Shown one piece after another: positions 17,893 through 25,916 of a stretch of 64,000 nt of DNA. Position 1 is the stretch's first letter, and every line of letters starts with the position of its first letter. Made by a program: the position numbers and the translations under genes. The DNA lies in NCBI RefSeq assembly GCF_002723615.1, contig NZ_KZ304951.1:331344-395343 (forward strand), given 5' to 3'. Source of the DNA: Limimaricola cinnabarinus. Lineage in GTDB: Bacteria; Pseudomonadota; Alphaproteobacteria; Rhodobacterales; Rhodobacteraceae. The notes beneath the pieces were generated by a model that saw only the letters and a list, made by a program, of their open reading frames with translations, was not told the DNA's origin and made no database searches.

Positions 17893-18039
17893 GGTCTGGC
17901 GACAAAGCGGGCGAAATCTTGCTGCGCGCTGCGAAACGGCAGGGATCCATAAAGGGTTTGATGGCATGATGGGGCTGTCGGGCGATGGGCCCGGCGACCT
18001 CCCTGTCAGACTTGCCGCGCCTTCGGGCGCGGTTTTTTT
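17893..18039 (+). ncRNA. Candidate small RNA ending in an orphan terminator
   Basis: The terminator at 18015-18039 has no protein gene in front of it on the plus strand. Upstream sequence can pair with sequence just before the terminator (GGTCTG near 17892-17898 with CAGAC at 18006-18010), and there is an internal GGGC...GCCC hairpin around 17985. Size (about 150 nt) would fit a 6S-like or other structured RNA, but I do not recognise a family. The 5' end is a guess and no clear promoter was found. Confidence 0.25.
18015..18039 (+). terminator. Orphan intrinsic terminator
   Basis: CCGCGCC-TTC-GGGCGCGG followed by seven T, a textbook rho-independent terminator on plus. The nearest plus-strand gene upstream ends at 17229 and already has its own terminator, so this one implies a non-coding transcript. 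Confidence 0.8.
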
Positions 18040-18072
18040 GCGGGTTATCCTTGCAGTTTCGGGGGTTACCGG

Positions 18073-18101
18073 TTGACGTCGGGGCCGCCCTCGCCTAGCT
18101 T
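18073..18101 (+). promoter_or_regulatory. Sigma70-type promoter
   Basis: TTGACG (18073-18078), 17-nt spacer, TAGCTT (18096-18101). The predicted start is near 18108. It drives either a short hairpin RNA ending near 18176 or the IalB-family gene at 18256 through a structured leader. Confidence 0.6.
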
Positions 18102-18107
18102 CCGGTC

Positions 18108-18176
18108 AATTAGTCGGCCAAGTCCGACAGGGAGACACGGGAAAGGGGGCCGCCACGCGGCCCCCTTTCTCCGTCT
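18108..18176 (+). ncRNA. Candidate short hairpin RNA or structured leader of the IalB-family gene
   Basis: Downstream of the promoter lie a small stem (GTCGG...CCGAC, 18112-18127) and then a long imperfect stem of about 20 bp (GAGAC..GAAAGGGGGCCG pairing with CGGCCCCCTTTC..GTCTC, 18132-18176). The T-run after the stem is poor, so complete termination is uncertain. It may be an sRNA or an attenuator-like 5' UTR. No Rfam family is recognised. Confidence 0.35.
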
Positions 18177-18255
18177 CGACAGCCCGCGCTTTCGCGCCTG
18201 ACAGCTTGCGCGGGCCATGATAGATCCGCGCCGACACTGAAAAACGGGATGCCAA

Positions 18256-18921
18256 ATGCCGACACGACTGACCCTTCTGGCCAGCGCCGCCCTGCTGGCC
18301 CTCGCCACCCCTCTCGCCGCGCAGGAGACCGCCGCGCCGGACGAGCCCGCGGAAACCGCCGCTCCTGCCGAGCCCGCCGCGCCCGAGGCACCGGCCGACT
18401 CCGCGGCCGAGGCTCCGACGGATACCGCCCCCGCCCCCGCCGAGACCCCTGATGCCGCCGAGCGCCCGGGCCAGCCCTATATCGCCGAAACCCACGATGA
18501 TTGGGCGCTGCGCTGCATGCGCGCGCCCGAGGGCGAGACCGATCCCTGCCAGCTCTACCAGCTGCTCGAGGATGGCGAGGGCAACGCGGTGGCCGAGGTC
18601 AGCCTGCTGCCGCTCGGCGATGCGGCGCAGGCCGCCGCCGGCGTGACCGTGGTGGTGCCGCTCGAGACCCTGCTGACCGAGGCGCTGTCGCTGTCGATCG
18701 ACGGCGGCGAGACCGCGCGCTACCCGTTCAGCTTCTGCAACCCCGCCGGTTGCGTCGCCCGCTTCGGTCTGTCCGACCCGCAGCTGGCCGCCTTCAAGCG
18801 GGGCCGCGCGGGCGAGCTGCGCATCGTTCCGGCCGCGGCACCCGACCGCGAGGTGACGCTCGAGATGTCGCTCACCGGCTTCACCGCCGGCTTCGATGCG
18901 GTCAGCGCCGCCGTCGAATAA
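18256..18921 (+). CDS. Invasion-associated locus B (IalB) family protein, exported
   Basis: A 221-residue secreted/periplasmic protein. It has a signal peptide (MPTRLTLLASAALLALATPLAAQ), a long Pro/Ala/Glu-rich linker (about residues 24-75), then the IalB domain: DDWALRCM, a Cys in DPCQLYQLLED, and FSFCNPAGCVARFGLS. These cysteines probably form disulfides. IalB was named from Bartonella, but most free-living alphaproteobacteria carry such proteins with unknown envelope roles. The low-complexity linker is unusually long. ATG 18256 directly precedes the signal peptide. Confidence 0.88.
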   Translation: MPTRLTLLASAALLALATPLAAQETAAPDEPAETAAPAEPAAPEAPADSAAEAPTDTAPAPAETPDAAERPGQPYIAETHDDWALRCMRAPEGETDPCQLYQLLEDGEGNAVAEVSLLPLGDAAQAAAGVTVVVPLETLLTEALSLSIDGGETARYPFSFCNPAGCVARFGLSDPQLAAFKRGRAGELRIVPAAAPDREVTLEMSLTGFTAGFDAVSAAVE

Positions 18922-18940
18922 GCCCTTTGCCGCATGAAAC

Positions 18941-18974
18941 AGGGGCGCGGCCGCACATGGCCGCGCCCCTTTCC
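18941..18974. terminator. Bidirectional intrinsic terminator
   Basis: AGGGGCGCGGCC / GGCCGCGCCCCT with a 6-nt loop and a T-rich tail on plus. It lies between the convergent IalB-family and ketoacyl synthase genes. Confidence 0.8.
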
Positions 18975-18991
18975 TTTGTTCCGGCGTCGCC

Positions 18992-20212
18992 TCAGGCCGC
19001 GCGCAGCGCCAGCACCGCGTTGAGCCCGCCAAAGGCAAAGGCGTTCGACAGAACCGCCTCGACGCGGGCCTCGCGCGCCACGTTCGGCACCACGTCGAGC
19101 GCGCATTCCGGGTCGGGCAGCTCGAAGCCGATGGTCGGGGCGATCACCCCCTCGCGCAGCGCCATGATGCAGGCCAGAAGCTCCACCGCGCCGGTGCCGC
19201 CGATCAGATGGCCATGCATCGACTTGGTCGAGGAGATCATCAGGTCGTCGGCAGCCGCGCCGAAGACATGCGCCACCGCGGCGCATTCGCTCTTGTCATT
19301 GGCCGCCGTGCCGGTGCCATGGGCGTTGATGTAGCCCACCTGCTCGGGCACGAGCCCCGCATCGCGCATCGCGATGCGCATCGCCCGCTCGCCCCCCTCC
19401 CGCGAGGGCATCACGATATCGGCCGCATCCGACGTCATGCCGAAGCCCGCCACCTCCGCGAGGATCTCGGCCCCGCGCGCGCGCGCGTGCTCGTACTCCT
19501 CGAACACGAAGACCGCGGCGCCCTCGCCCTGCACCATGCCGTTGCGATTGGCCGAGAACGGGCGGCAGGCGTCCTTGGACATGACCCGCAGGCCCTCCCA
19601 CGCCTTCACCCCGCCAAAGCAGAGCATTGCCTCCGCGCCACCCGTCAGCATGGCGCGGCACATGCCAGAGCGGATCATCTGGAAGGCCAGCCCCATCGCG
19701 TGGTTCGAGCTGGAGCAGGCGGTGGCGACGGTGAAGCTCGGGCCGCGCAGGTTGTATTCCATGCTGACATGGCTGGCGGCAGCATTGTTCATCAGCTTCG
19801 GGACCACGAAGGGGTGAACGCGGTTCTTCCCCTCCTCGTAGACGTTGCGGTAATTCTCGTCCCAGGTGTTCACGCCGCCGCCCGCGGTGCCGAGCACCAC
19901 GCCCGACATCTCGCTCTCCTCATCCGAGAATGAGATGCCCGATTGCGCCATCGCCTGCCGCGCGGCGAGCAGGGTGAACTGGGTGAAGCGGTCATAGAGG
20001 GCGATCTGCTGGCGATTGAAATGCGCCTGCTCGTCATAGCCCTTCACCTGCGCGCCGATCTGCACCGACAGGCGCTCCACGTCGCGCAGCTCCAAAGGCC
20101 CGATGCCGCAGCGCCCCTCGCGCATCGCCGCAAGGGTCGAGCCGACGTCATGGCCGAGGCTGTTGATCGTGCCCGCGCCGGTGATGACGACGCGGCGAGG
20201 CCCGCCGCTCAT
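18992..20212 (-). CDS. Beta-ketoacyl-ACP synthase (FabF/NodE-like)
   Basis: A 406-residue condensing enzyme that extends an ACP-bound acyl chain with malonyl-ACP. The Cys-His-His triad is visible: TACSSSNHAMG, INAHGTGTAANDK and KSMHGHLIGGTGAVE, with the FGG loop SNAFAFGGLNAVL. It overlaps the acyl carrier protein gene by 4 nt and follows lpxD. This is therefore a dedicated copy paired with a special ACP, not the housekeeping fabF. The likely role is making an unusual acyl chain for lipid A, by analogy with rhizobial acpXL clusters; that is inference. Confidence 0.88.
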   Translation of the reverse strand: MSGGPRRVVITGAGTINSLGHDVGSTLAAMREGRCGIGPLELRDVERLSVQIGAQVKGYDEQAHFNRQQIALYDRFTQFTLLAARQAMAQSGISFSDEESEMSGVVLGTAGGGVNTWDENYRNVYEEGKNRVHPFVVPKLMNNAAASHVSMEYNLRGPSFTVATACSSSNHAMGLAFQMIRSGMCRAMLTGGAEAMLCFGGVKAWEGLRVMSKDACRPFSANRNGMVQGEGAAVFVFEEYEHARARGAEILAEVAGFGMTSDAADIVMPSREGGERAMRIAMRDAGLVPEQVGYINAHGTGTAANDKSECAAVAHVFGAAADDLMISSTKSMHGHLIGGTGAVELLACIMALREGVIAPTIGFELPDPECALDVVPNVAREARVEAVLSNAFAFGGLNAVLALRAA

Positions 20213-20475
20213 GCGCTTGCGTGCTGCTCTTGGACCAGCCGCTCAACGGCATCCGTGATGGCCGCGACCGACGAGATGTCGAAATCGCTTTCCTCGGGGG
20301 CGTTGGCATTGAACGGCACCGAGATGTCGAAGGCCTCTTCTATGGCGAAGATGCTCTCCACCAGCCCGAGGCTGTCGATGCCGAGATCGGCCGGGCTGTG
20401 CTCGGGCTTCACCTCGCCCGGCTCCAGCATCGCCTGCTCGGCGATGATGGCGGTCACCTTGTCGCGCAAATCCAT
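20209..20475 (-). CDS. Specialised acyl carrier protein (AcpXL-like)
   Basis: An 88-residue acidic protein with the phosphopantetheine attachment Ser in ADLGIDSLGLVESIFAIEE. The spacing DLGIDSL..FAIE..FDISVP resembles AcpXL more than housekeeping AcpP. The C-terminal half carries an insertion (NANAPEESDFD) before the last helix. ATG 20475 follows GGGGAAG. The gene overlaps the ketoacyl synthase and lies 82 bp after lpxD. The AcpXL comparison is from memory of the family. Confidence 0.85.
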   Translation of the reverse strand: MDLRDKVTAIIAEQAMLEPGEVKPEHSPADLGIDSLGLVESIFAIEEAFDISVPFNANAPEESDFDISSVAAITDAVERLVQEQHASA

Positions 20476-20557
20476 GTGTCCAGCTTCCCCTCGCCGATCC
20501 ATGTCCCGCGCCCGAGATAGTCGCTCGGACGCAAGTTTGAAACCGTAAAGGCGGGCC

Positions 20558-21625
20558 TCAGCCCTTCTGCTTCGCCAGGTCGCGCAGGATGCGCGGCAGG
20601 CGGCGCAGCGCCTTGTAGCTTTCGACCTGGCTGTCGATCTTGGTCGCGGGATAGCCCATCATCACCCGCCCTGCCGGCACGTTCGACAGCACGATCGAGC
20701 CGCCGGTGAGCACCACGTCGGCGCCGATGGTCAGGTTGTCCGAGACGCCGACCTTGCCGCCGAGCACCGAGCGGTCGCCGATCGTCACCGAGCCCGCGAG
20801 ACCGACATGGCCGCACAGCAGGCAGTGATCGCCGATCACGCAGTTGTGGCCGACCTGCACGAGATTATCGATCTTGGAGCCATTGCCGACCCGCGTGGGC
20901 CGGATCGTGCCCGCATCTACCGTGGCGCAGGCGCCGATCTCCACGTCGTCGCCCAGGATCACCGAACCGAGGCTGTGGATGCGGTGCCAGGTCGGGTCGC
21001 TCTCCTCGGACACCGTGCCCTGCCCCAGCTCGGCGCGCGCGGTCTCGACATGGCTCGCATCCTCGGTGACGAAGGAAAAGCCGTCGCCGCCGATCACGGC
21101 GTTGGGCTGCACGATCAGCCGCGTGCCGGCGACGACATTGCGCCCCAGCCGCGCGCCCGAATGGATCAGCGCCCCCTCGCCCAGCCGCACGCCCGGCCCG
21201 ATCGAGGCCTGCGCCATGATCCGCGCGCCCGCGCCGATCACCGCGCCCGCGCCGATCACCGCCAGCGGGCCGATGAAAGCATCCGCACCGATCTCGGCGG
21301 AAGGGTCGATGACGGCCGAGGGATGAATGCCGGGCGCGACATCGGCGGCATCGAGAAGCTGGGTGAGACGGGCCATGGCGAGCCGGCCGCGCGGCGCGAT
21401 CACCGCGCCTTCGAGCCCCATCGCCTGCCAGTCGGCCTCGGGCCAGACCAGCGCCGCGCGCGCGCGCCCCTGCCCCAGCGCCTCGGCGTAGCGCGGCGAC
21501 ATGGCGAGCGCGAGATCCATCGGCCCCGCCTGCGCCGGCTCGGCGGCGCCGGTCACGCGCACCGCGCCGTCACCGACCAGCTCGGCGCCGAGTGCCTTGG
21601 CGATATCGCTCAGTGTGTAATCCAT
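20558..21625 (-). CDS. lpxD: UDP-3-O-(3-hydroxyacyl)glucosamine N-acyltransferase
   Basis: Adds the N-linked 3-hydroxyacyl chain in lipid A synthesis. The 355-residue protein has an N-terminal uridine-binding domain and then a left-handed beta-helix of hexapeptide repeats (IHPSAVIDPSAEIG onwards). The catalytic His is in KIDNLVQVGHNCVIG and there is a C-terminal helix. ATG 21625 is taken; a GTG just upstream would add one Met. It is not in the usual bamA-lpxD-fabZ-lpxA setting but next to a special ACP and ketoacyl synthase, so it may be a second, specialised copy. Confidence 0.9.
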   Translation of the reverse strand: MDYTLSDIAKALGAELVGDGAVRVTGAAEPAQAGPMDLALAMSPRYAEALGQGRARAALVWPEADWQAMGLEGAVIAPRGRLAMARLTQLLDAADVAPGIHPSAVIDPSAEIGADAFIGPLAVIGAGAVIGAGARIMAQASIGPGVRLGEGALIHSGARLGRNVVAGTRLIVQPNAVIGGDGFSFVTEDASHVETARAELGQGTVSEESDPTWHRIHSLGSVILGDDVEIGACATVDAGTIRPTRVGNGSKIDNLVQVGHNCVIGDHCLLCGHVGLAGSVTIGDRSVLGGKVGVSDNLTIGADVVLTGGSIVLSNVPAGRVMMGYPATKIDSQVESYKALRRLPRILRDLAKQKG

Positions 21626-21652
21626 CACGCTTCCCCTTGTATCGGGGCCGAT

Positions 21653-23275
21653 CTAGCTTGCGGGGCGCGAGATCGCCACCCCTTCGCGCTCCAGCGCCGA
21701 CCAGATCGTCGCGTCGCGCCCATAGATATCGCGCCGGAACTGCAGCCCGCCCTCGGCATCGGTGAAGGCGGTGCGGTAGATCAGATGCACCGGCACTGGC
21801 GTCTCGAGATTCACCCGCGTCTCGCGCCCCGTGGCCAGACGCGACCGGAAGAAGCCCTCCGGGTCCTCCTCCTGCGCGGCCAGCAGCGCATGGGCGAAGT
21901 CGAACGGATCGCTGAGCCGCACGCAGCCATGGCTGAAGGCGCGGGTCTCGCGGCCGAACAGCGACTTGGCGGGCGTGTCGTGCAGGTAGATGTTGTAGCG
22001 GTTGGGGAACATGAATTTCACCAGCCCCAGCGCGTTGGAGTTCGAGGGCGGCTGGCGCATCGAATAGGGAAAGCTGCTTGCGTCGTAGCGGGAGAAGTCG
22101 ATCGCGCCGTGGCTCACCTCGCGCCCCGACCGGTCGGTGATCAGGATCTGGCTCGCGGCGTTGCGGTTGCGCTTGAGCTGCGGGAGGTACTCGTTCACCA
22201 CGATCGAGCGCGGCACGTACCAGCTCGGATTGATGACCATGTGTTCCATGACGTCCGAGAATTCGGGCGTCTGCCGGTCGTCCGAGGTCGCGCCGATCAC
22301 CGAGCGGGTGCGAAAGGTCTCGCGCTCGTCATCGATGATGGTGGCGCTGTAATCGGTGAGGTTGACGAGAACATGCCGTTCGCCGCGGTCCATGTTGGTC
22401 CAGCGCTCGCGCTCCATCGCGACGAGCACGGATTGCAGCCGTTCCTCGACCGAGCGGTTCAGCTCGGCCAGCGTGCCCGGTCCGACGACGCCGTCGACCG
22501 CGAGACCGTGGCGGCGCTGGAATTCGCGCACCGCCACGACCATGCCTGGATCCATGACCGCCACCGAGACCGGCTCGAGCAGCCCCATGGCGACGAGCCG
22601 GTCGCGCAGCGCCACCACCGCCGGGCCGCTGTCGCCCGCCACGATCTTGCCGCCCGGAACGCGCGGCCCCCAGCCACCGGCGTCGAGCGCGCGTTGCAGC
22701 TCGGCGCGGGCGCGCATCAGCCGGCCATATTCGGGCGCGGTCGGCGCAAGACCGCGCAGGAAGGCCACCGGTTCGGCATCAAGAAAGCCCGCGAGCGTCT
22801 CGGCCGGATCGCGCAAGGGCACCTCGCGGCGAATGAGCGGCACCACCCGGCCCGGTTCGAGCATCCCCGTCTGAAGGTCGCGCGCGTAGCGCAGAAAGAC
22901 GCGGGTCATCTCGACATCCATCGCCGCGCGTTCCTCGGCGCTGCGCGCGGCGCGCAGCCGCGCCGCCAGCCCCTCGGGGTCGTAGCGCGCGACGGGCAGG
23001 CCATGCGCATCCGCGCTCGACAGGGCCGAAAGCAGCGCGTTGCGCCGCGCCACGGCGGCGGCCTGCGTGCCGGTCCAGATCCCCGCGAAGCCACGGGCGC
23101 GGTAATTCTCCGCCAGCCCCGCCTGACCGGCGACGGTCTCCGCGACCGCCTGCCGGAACGGGGTGATCTGCGCCAGCGGCTCGGCGCCGAGGGGGGAGGA
23201 CAGCGACAGGGCGATTCCCGCGCTCAGCACGAGGGACCCGAGGGAAGGAAGGCGGCGGCGGGGGACGAGCAGCAT
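21653..23275 (-). CDS. L,D-transpeptidase (YcbB-type) with peptidoglycan-binding domain
   Basis: Forms 3-3 cross-links or anchors proteins on peptidoglycan in the periplasm. The 540-residue protein has a signal peptide (residues about 1-31), an alpha-helical scaffold, a PG_binding_1 repeat (FQRRHGLAVDGVVGPGT) and the YkuD catalytic domain with SHGCVRLSDP (nucleophilic Cys) and the partner His in NIYLHDTP. A YcbB-type layout is suggested by the VINPSWYVPRSI block. ATG 23275 lacks a strong ribosome-binding site. Divergent from a DUF882 gene, with two dyads in the shared upstream region. Confidence 0.9.
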   Translation of the reverse strand: MLLVPRRRLPSLGSLVLSAGIALSLSSPLGAEPLAQITPFRQAVAETVAGQAGLAENYRARGFAGIWTGTQAAAVARRNALLSALSSADAHGLPVARYDPEGLAARLRAARSAEERAAMDVEMTRVFLRYARDLQTGMLEPGRVVPLIRREVPLRDPAETLAGFLDAEPVAFLRGLAPTAPEYGRLMRARAELQRALDAGGWGPRVPGGKIVAGDSGPAVVALRDRLVAMGLLEPVSVAVMDPGMVVAVREFQRRHGLAVDGVVGPGTLAELNRSVEERLQSVLVAMERERWTNMDRGERHVLVNLTDYSATIIDDERETFRTRSVIGATSDDRQTPEFSDVMEHMVINPSWYVPRSIVVNEYLPQLKRNRNAASQILITDRSGREVSHGAIDFSRYDASSFPYSMRQPPSNSNALGLVKFMFPNRYNIYLHDTPAKSLFGRETRAFSHGCVRLSDPFDFAHALLAAQEEDPEGFFRSRLATGRETRVNLETPVPVHLIYRTAFTDAEGGLQFRRDIYGRDATIWSALEREGVAISRPAS

Positions 23276-23602
23276 GGGGGCACCGTGAAGGTCAGAAGGA
23301 TCCGGCGGGATCTCGTGGCGGTGATAGACGCCGGCATTCTGCACGGCCAAGAAAGGATCGACGCCCGGAGAGCGAAACCATTTGCAGCGCGGCAAATGCG
23401 CCACGAAACCCGGGGCTTGAGATACAATGCGCCGACCGTTGCGCAAGTTCCCGCCGATTTTCCCTTTCTTCACCCGGTTATCCGATAACCGGCCTTGGTC
23501 GAGTCGTCCTCCCATGCGATAGAGAGGCTGCATCTGGGGATGGATGGCAAAAATGCCCGTGAAACTGCGGGCCCACAGGTAAGCGACGGGACAGGCGCTC
23601 AC
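23276..23602. promoter_or_regulatory. 327-bp divergent regulatory region with two perfect dyads
   Basis: No gene is seen between the two divergent cell-wall genes. Two inverted repeats stand out: CATTTGC-N6-GCAAATG (23379-23398) and CCGGTTAT-CCG-ATAACCGG (23474-23492). Both are A/T-containing islands in GC-rich DNA, as expected for protein-binding operators. A TACAAT near 23426 could be a -10 element. The factor is unknown. Confidence 0.5.
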
Positions 23603-24175
23603 ATGATGAAAAATCTTCGCACGGCGGGCATGACCCGCCGCGGTCTCCTTGGCGCGTTCGCGGCCACGGCAGTCACCGCAGCTCCGACCTATTCGAATGC
23701 GGCCGGTTTCCTGAGGCGTGCGGGCGATGTCCGCAGGATCTCGATGTATTCCGAGCGGACCGGCGAAAAGATCGACACGATCTACTGGATCGAAGGCGAG
23801 TACATCGCCGAGGCGATCCGCGAGATCAACGTCTTCATGCGCGACTGGCGCAATGACGAGCTGATGGACATCGACACCCGCACCGTCGACATCATGTCCG
23901 CCTCGCATGGCCTGCTCGAAGCAAGCGAACCCTACATGCTGCTGTCGGGCTACCGCTCGCCGGCCACCAACGCGATGCTGCGCCGCCGCTCCTCGGGCGT
24001 GGCCAAGAACTCGCTGCACCTCAAGGGCCAGGCCGCCGATCTGCGGCTCGCCAGCCGCAGCGTGAACCAGATGGCGCGCGCCGCCGCGGCCTGCAAGGCC
24101 GGTGGCGTCGGCAAGTATTCGGGCTCGAACTTCGTCCACATGGATTGCGGCGCGGTCCGCAGCTGGGGCAGCTGA
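23603..24175 (+). CDS. DUF882 / M15-type D,D-peptidase-like protein with Tat signal
   Basis: A 190-residue exported protein whose N-terminus has a twin-arginine motif (MTRRGLLGAFAATAV). The catalytic fold is the YcbK/Peptidase_M15_2 type, with zinc ligands in NSLHLKGQAADLR (His and Asp) and NFVHMDCG (second His), and SGYRSPATN. It probably cleaves or binds peptidoglycan peptides. ATG 23603 (ATGATG) is preferred because it begins just before the Tat motif; an upstream start would bury it. Divergent from an L,D-transpeptidase, suggesting a shared job in wall remodelling. Confidence 0.87.
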   Translation: MMKNLRTAGMTRRGLLGAFAATAVTAAPTYSNAAGFLRRAGDVRRISMYSERTGEKIDTIYWIEGEYIAEAIREINVFMRDWRNDELMDIDTRTVDIMSASHGLLEASEPYMLLSGYRSPATNAMLRRRSSGVAKNSLHLKGQAADLRLASRSVNQMARAAAACKAGGVGKYSGSNFVHMDCGAVRSWGS

Positions 24176-24211
24176 GCCAAGAGAATTTCCGAGACCTGCT
24201 GCACAGGTTGG

Positions 24212-24242
24212 AAGGGGCGTCCCATGTAGGGGCGCCCTTTCT
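24212..24242 (+). terminator. Terminator of the DUF882 gene
   Basis: Imperfect stem AAGGGGCGTCCC / GGGGCGCCCTTT with a short loop, followed by TTTCTC, 37 bp after the stop. Confidence 0.55.
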
Positions 24243-24306
24243 CGTTGCGGCACCCCTGAACTCGCACCGGCCTTCGAAGCCTTCGCGAAGAGACTTCCGA
24301 AACGCG

Positions 24307-24332
24307 AAAGGCCGCCCCGAAGGGCGGCCCTT
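24307..24332 (-). terminator. Terminator of trigger factor gene
   Basis: GGCCGCCC-CGAA-GGGCGGCC; read on minus it ends in CTTTCG, 27 bp beyond the tig stop. Confidence 0.6.
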
Positions 24333-24358
24333 GCATCATTCGATCGGTGGCGAGAGGC

Positions 24359-25687
24359 TCAGGCCTCGTCGTCGAGCGCCTCGACGGCCTTCTGGAGATC
24401 TTCCTTGGAGACCTCCTTTTCCTCGACCTTGGCCTGCTCGAGGATGTGGTCGATGACCTTGTCCTCGAAGATCGGGGCCTGGATCTGCTGGCGCATCTGC
24501 GGGTTCTGCTGAACGAATTCAAAGAACTGCCGCTCCTGGCCGCGATACTGGCGCGCCTGATTGAGAATCGCCTGGGTCAGCTCCTGGTCGGTGACCTGGA
24601 TCTCGGCCTTCTGACCGATCTCGGCCAGGAGCAGGCCGAGCTTCACGCGGCGCTCGGCGAGCTTGTTGTGCTCGTCGGTGGGCTCGATCTCGCCGTGGTC
24701 GTGGCCGTGATCCTCGGGGTGCTCCTCGTGGTAGAGCTGGTGCGCGATCTGCTTGGCCTCGGCCTCGACGAGGCTCGGCGGCAGGTCGAACGAGACCTTC
24801 TCGTCGAGGATGTCCAGAAGCTTGCGCTTGGCGACCGCGCGCGACGCGCCCGAATACTCGGCCTCGAGACGCTCGGCGATCTGCGACTTCAGAGAAGCGA
24901 GATCCTCGGCGCCGAACTTCTTGGCGAGCTCATCGTCGATCTCGGCCTTCTGCGGGGCCTTCACCGCCTTGACCTTGCACTCGAACACCGCCGATTTGCC
25001 GGCGAGGTTCTGGGCCTGGTAGTCCTCGGGGAAGTTGACCTCGACGTTCTTTTCTTCGCCGGCCTTCACGCCCTTCAGCCCGTCTTCGAAGCCGGGGATG
25101 AAGGAGTTGGAGCCGAGCACCAGCGGGTAATCCTCGGCGGCGCCGCCTTCGAAGGCCTCGCCGTCGATCTTGCCGAGGAAGTCGATGACGACCTGGTCGC
25201 CCTCTTCGGCCGCGCCGTCCTTGTCCTCGAAGTTCTGCGCGGTCTCGGCGAGGTTGCCCAGCGCCTCGTCGATCGCGGCGTCGTCGGCCACGACCTTCAG
25301 ACGCTCGATCTCGACATCGGAGAAATCGGCCTCGGGGATCTCGGGCAGCTTCTCGTAGGAGACGGTGACCTCGACGTCGTCGCCTTCTTTCCAGTCGTCA
25401 TTGGCCATCTTCACCTCGGGCTGCATCGCCGGGCGATCGCCGCTTTCCTCGAGGTGGTTCGACAGCGCGCCGTCGATGCTTTCCTGCATGGCTTCGCCGA
25501 GCACGCGCGGGCCGAACTGCTTCTTGAGCAGCGACAGCGGCACCTTGCCCTTGCGGAAGCCCTTCATGGCGACCTCGGGCTGGGCTTCGACCAGCTTTTC
25601 CTGCACCTTGGCGTCCAGTTCGGCGGCGGGCAGCGTGATCGTGTAGCCGCGCTTGAGGCCGTCGTTGAGGGTCTCGGTGACCTGCAT
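24359..25687 (-). CDS. tig: Trigger factor chaperone
   Basis: Ribosome-bound chaperone and prolyl isomerase that meets nascent chains. The 442-residue protein has the N-terminal ribosome-binding domain with the signature region [17 protein letters not shown] (residues about 41-57). An FKBP-like PPIase domain follows (about 165-245, [14 protein letters not shown]), then the helical C-terminal arms. A His/Asp/Glu-rich loop [16 protein letters not shown] near residue 320 is notable and could bind metal, though its meaning is unknown. The gene stands alone between the tRNA-Leu gene and a terminator. Confidence 0.97.
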   Translation of the reverse strand: MQVTETLNDGLKRGYTITLPAAELDAKVQEKLVEAQPEVAMKGFRKGKVPLSLLKKQFGPRVLGEAMQESIDGALSNHLEESGDRPAMQPEVKMANDDWKEGDDVEVTVSYEKLPEIPEADFSDVEIERLKVVADDAAIDEALGNLAETAQNFEDKDGAAEEGDQVVIDFLGKIDGEAFEGGAAEDYPLVLGSNSFIPGFEDGLKGVKAGEEKNVEVNFPEDYQAQNLAGKSAVFECKVKAVKAPQKAEIDDELAKKFGAEDLASLKSQIAERLEAEYSGASRAVAKRKLLDILDEKVSFDLPPSLVEAEAKQIAHQLYHEEHPEDHGHDHGEIEPTDEHNKLAERRVKLGLLLAEIGQKAEIQVTDQELTQAILNQARQYRGQERQFFEFVQQNPQMRQQIQAPIFEDKVIDHILEQAKVEEKEVSKEDLQKAVEALDDEA

Positions 25688-25715
25688 CTGTCGTCCTTTT
25701 CTCAGTCGTGTTTCC

Positions 25716-25800
25716 TGGTGCGGGTGAAGGGACTCGAACCCCCACGCCTTGCGGCGCCAGAACCTAAATCTGGTGCGTCTACCAGTTCCGCCACACCCGC
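25716..25800 (-). tRNA. tRNA-Leu (anticodon UAG)
   Basis: An 85-nt cloverleaf on minus: acceptor GCGGGTG / CACCCGC, D-arm with AACTGGTAGAC, anticodon stem CCAGA/TCTGG with loop TTTAGGT giving anticodon TAG, a long class II variable arm (GCGCCGCAAGGCGT), T-arm GGGGTTCGAGTCCC and an encoded CCA end. It reads CUA (and probably other CUN) codons. It lies 28 bp upstream of tig on the same strand. Confidence 0.97.
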
Positions 25801-25880
25801 ATGTCTCTTTGGGGAGGCTTGAACGGCCCCCCCGGAATTCTCGGCGCTGTCTAGCAAAGCCCGAAGCGGTGCGCCACGGG

Positions 25881-25908
25881 AAAAAAGCGGGCTGCCGTGG
25901 CGGCCCGC
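25881..25908 (-). terminator. Terminator of the NAD(P)H-hydrate repair gene
   Basis: On minus: GCGGGCCGCC-ACGG-CAGCCCGC followed by six T, eight bases beyond the stop at 25917. Confidence 0.85.
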
Positions 25909-25916
25909 AGAGCCCC

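Larger units (their letters stand above)
17749..18255. other. 507-bp non-coding region rich in RNA signals
   Basis: No protein gene is supported here. It holds, in order: the leader and EcfG-like promoter of the minus-strand NTF2-like gene; about 200 bp of structured sequence ending in an orphan plus-strand terminator (18015-18039); a sigma70-type promoter (18073-18101); and a long hairpin (18132-18176), before the IalB-family gene at 18256. Confidence 0.6.
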
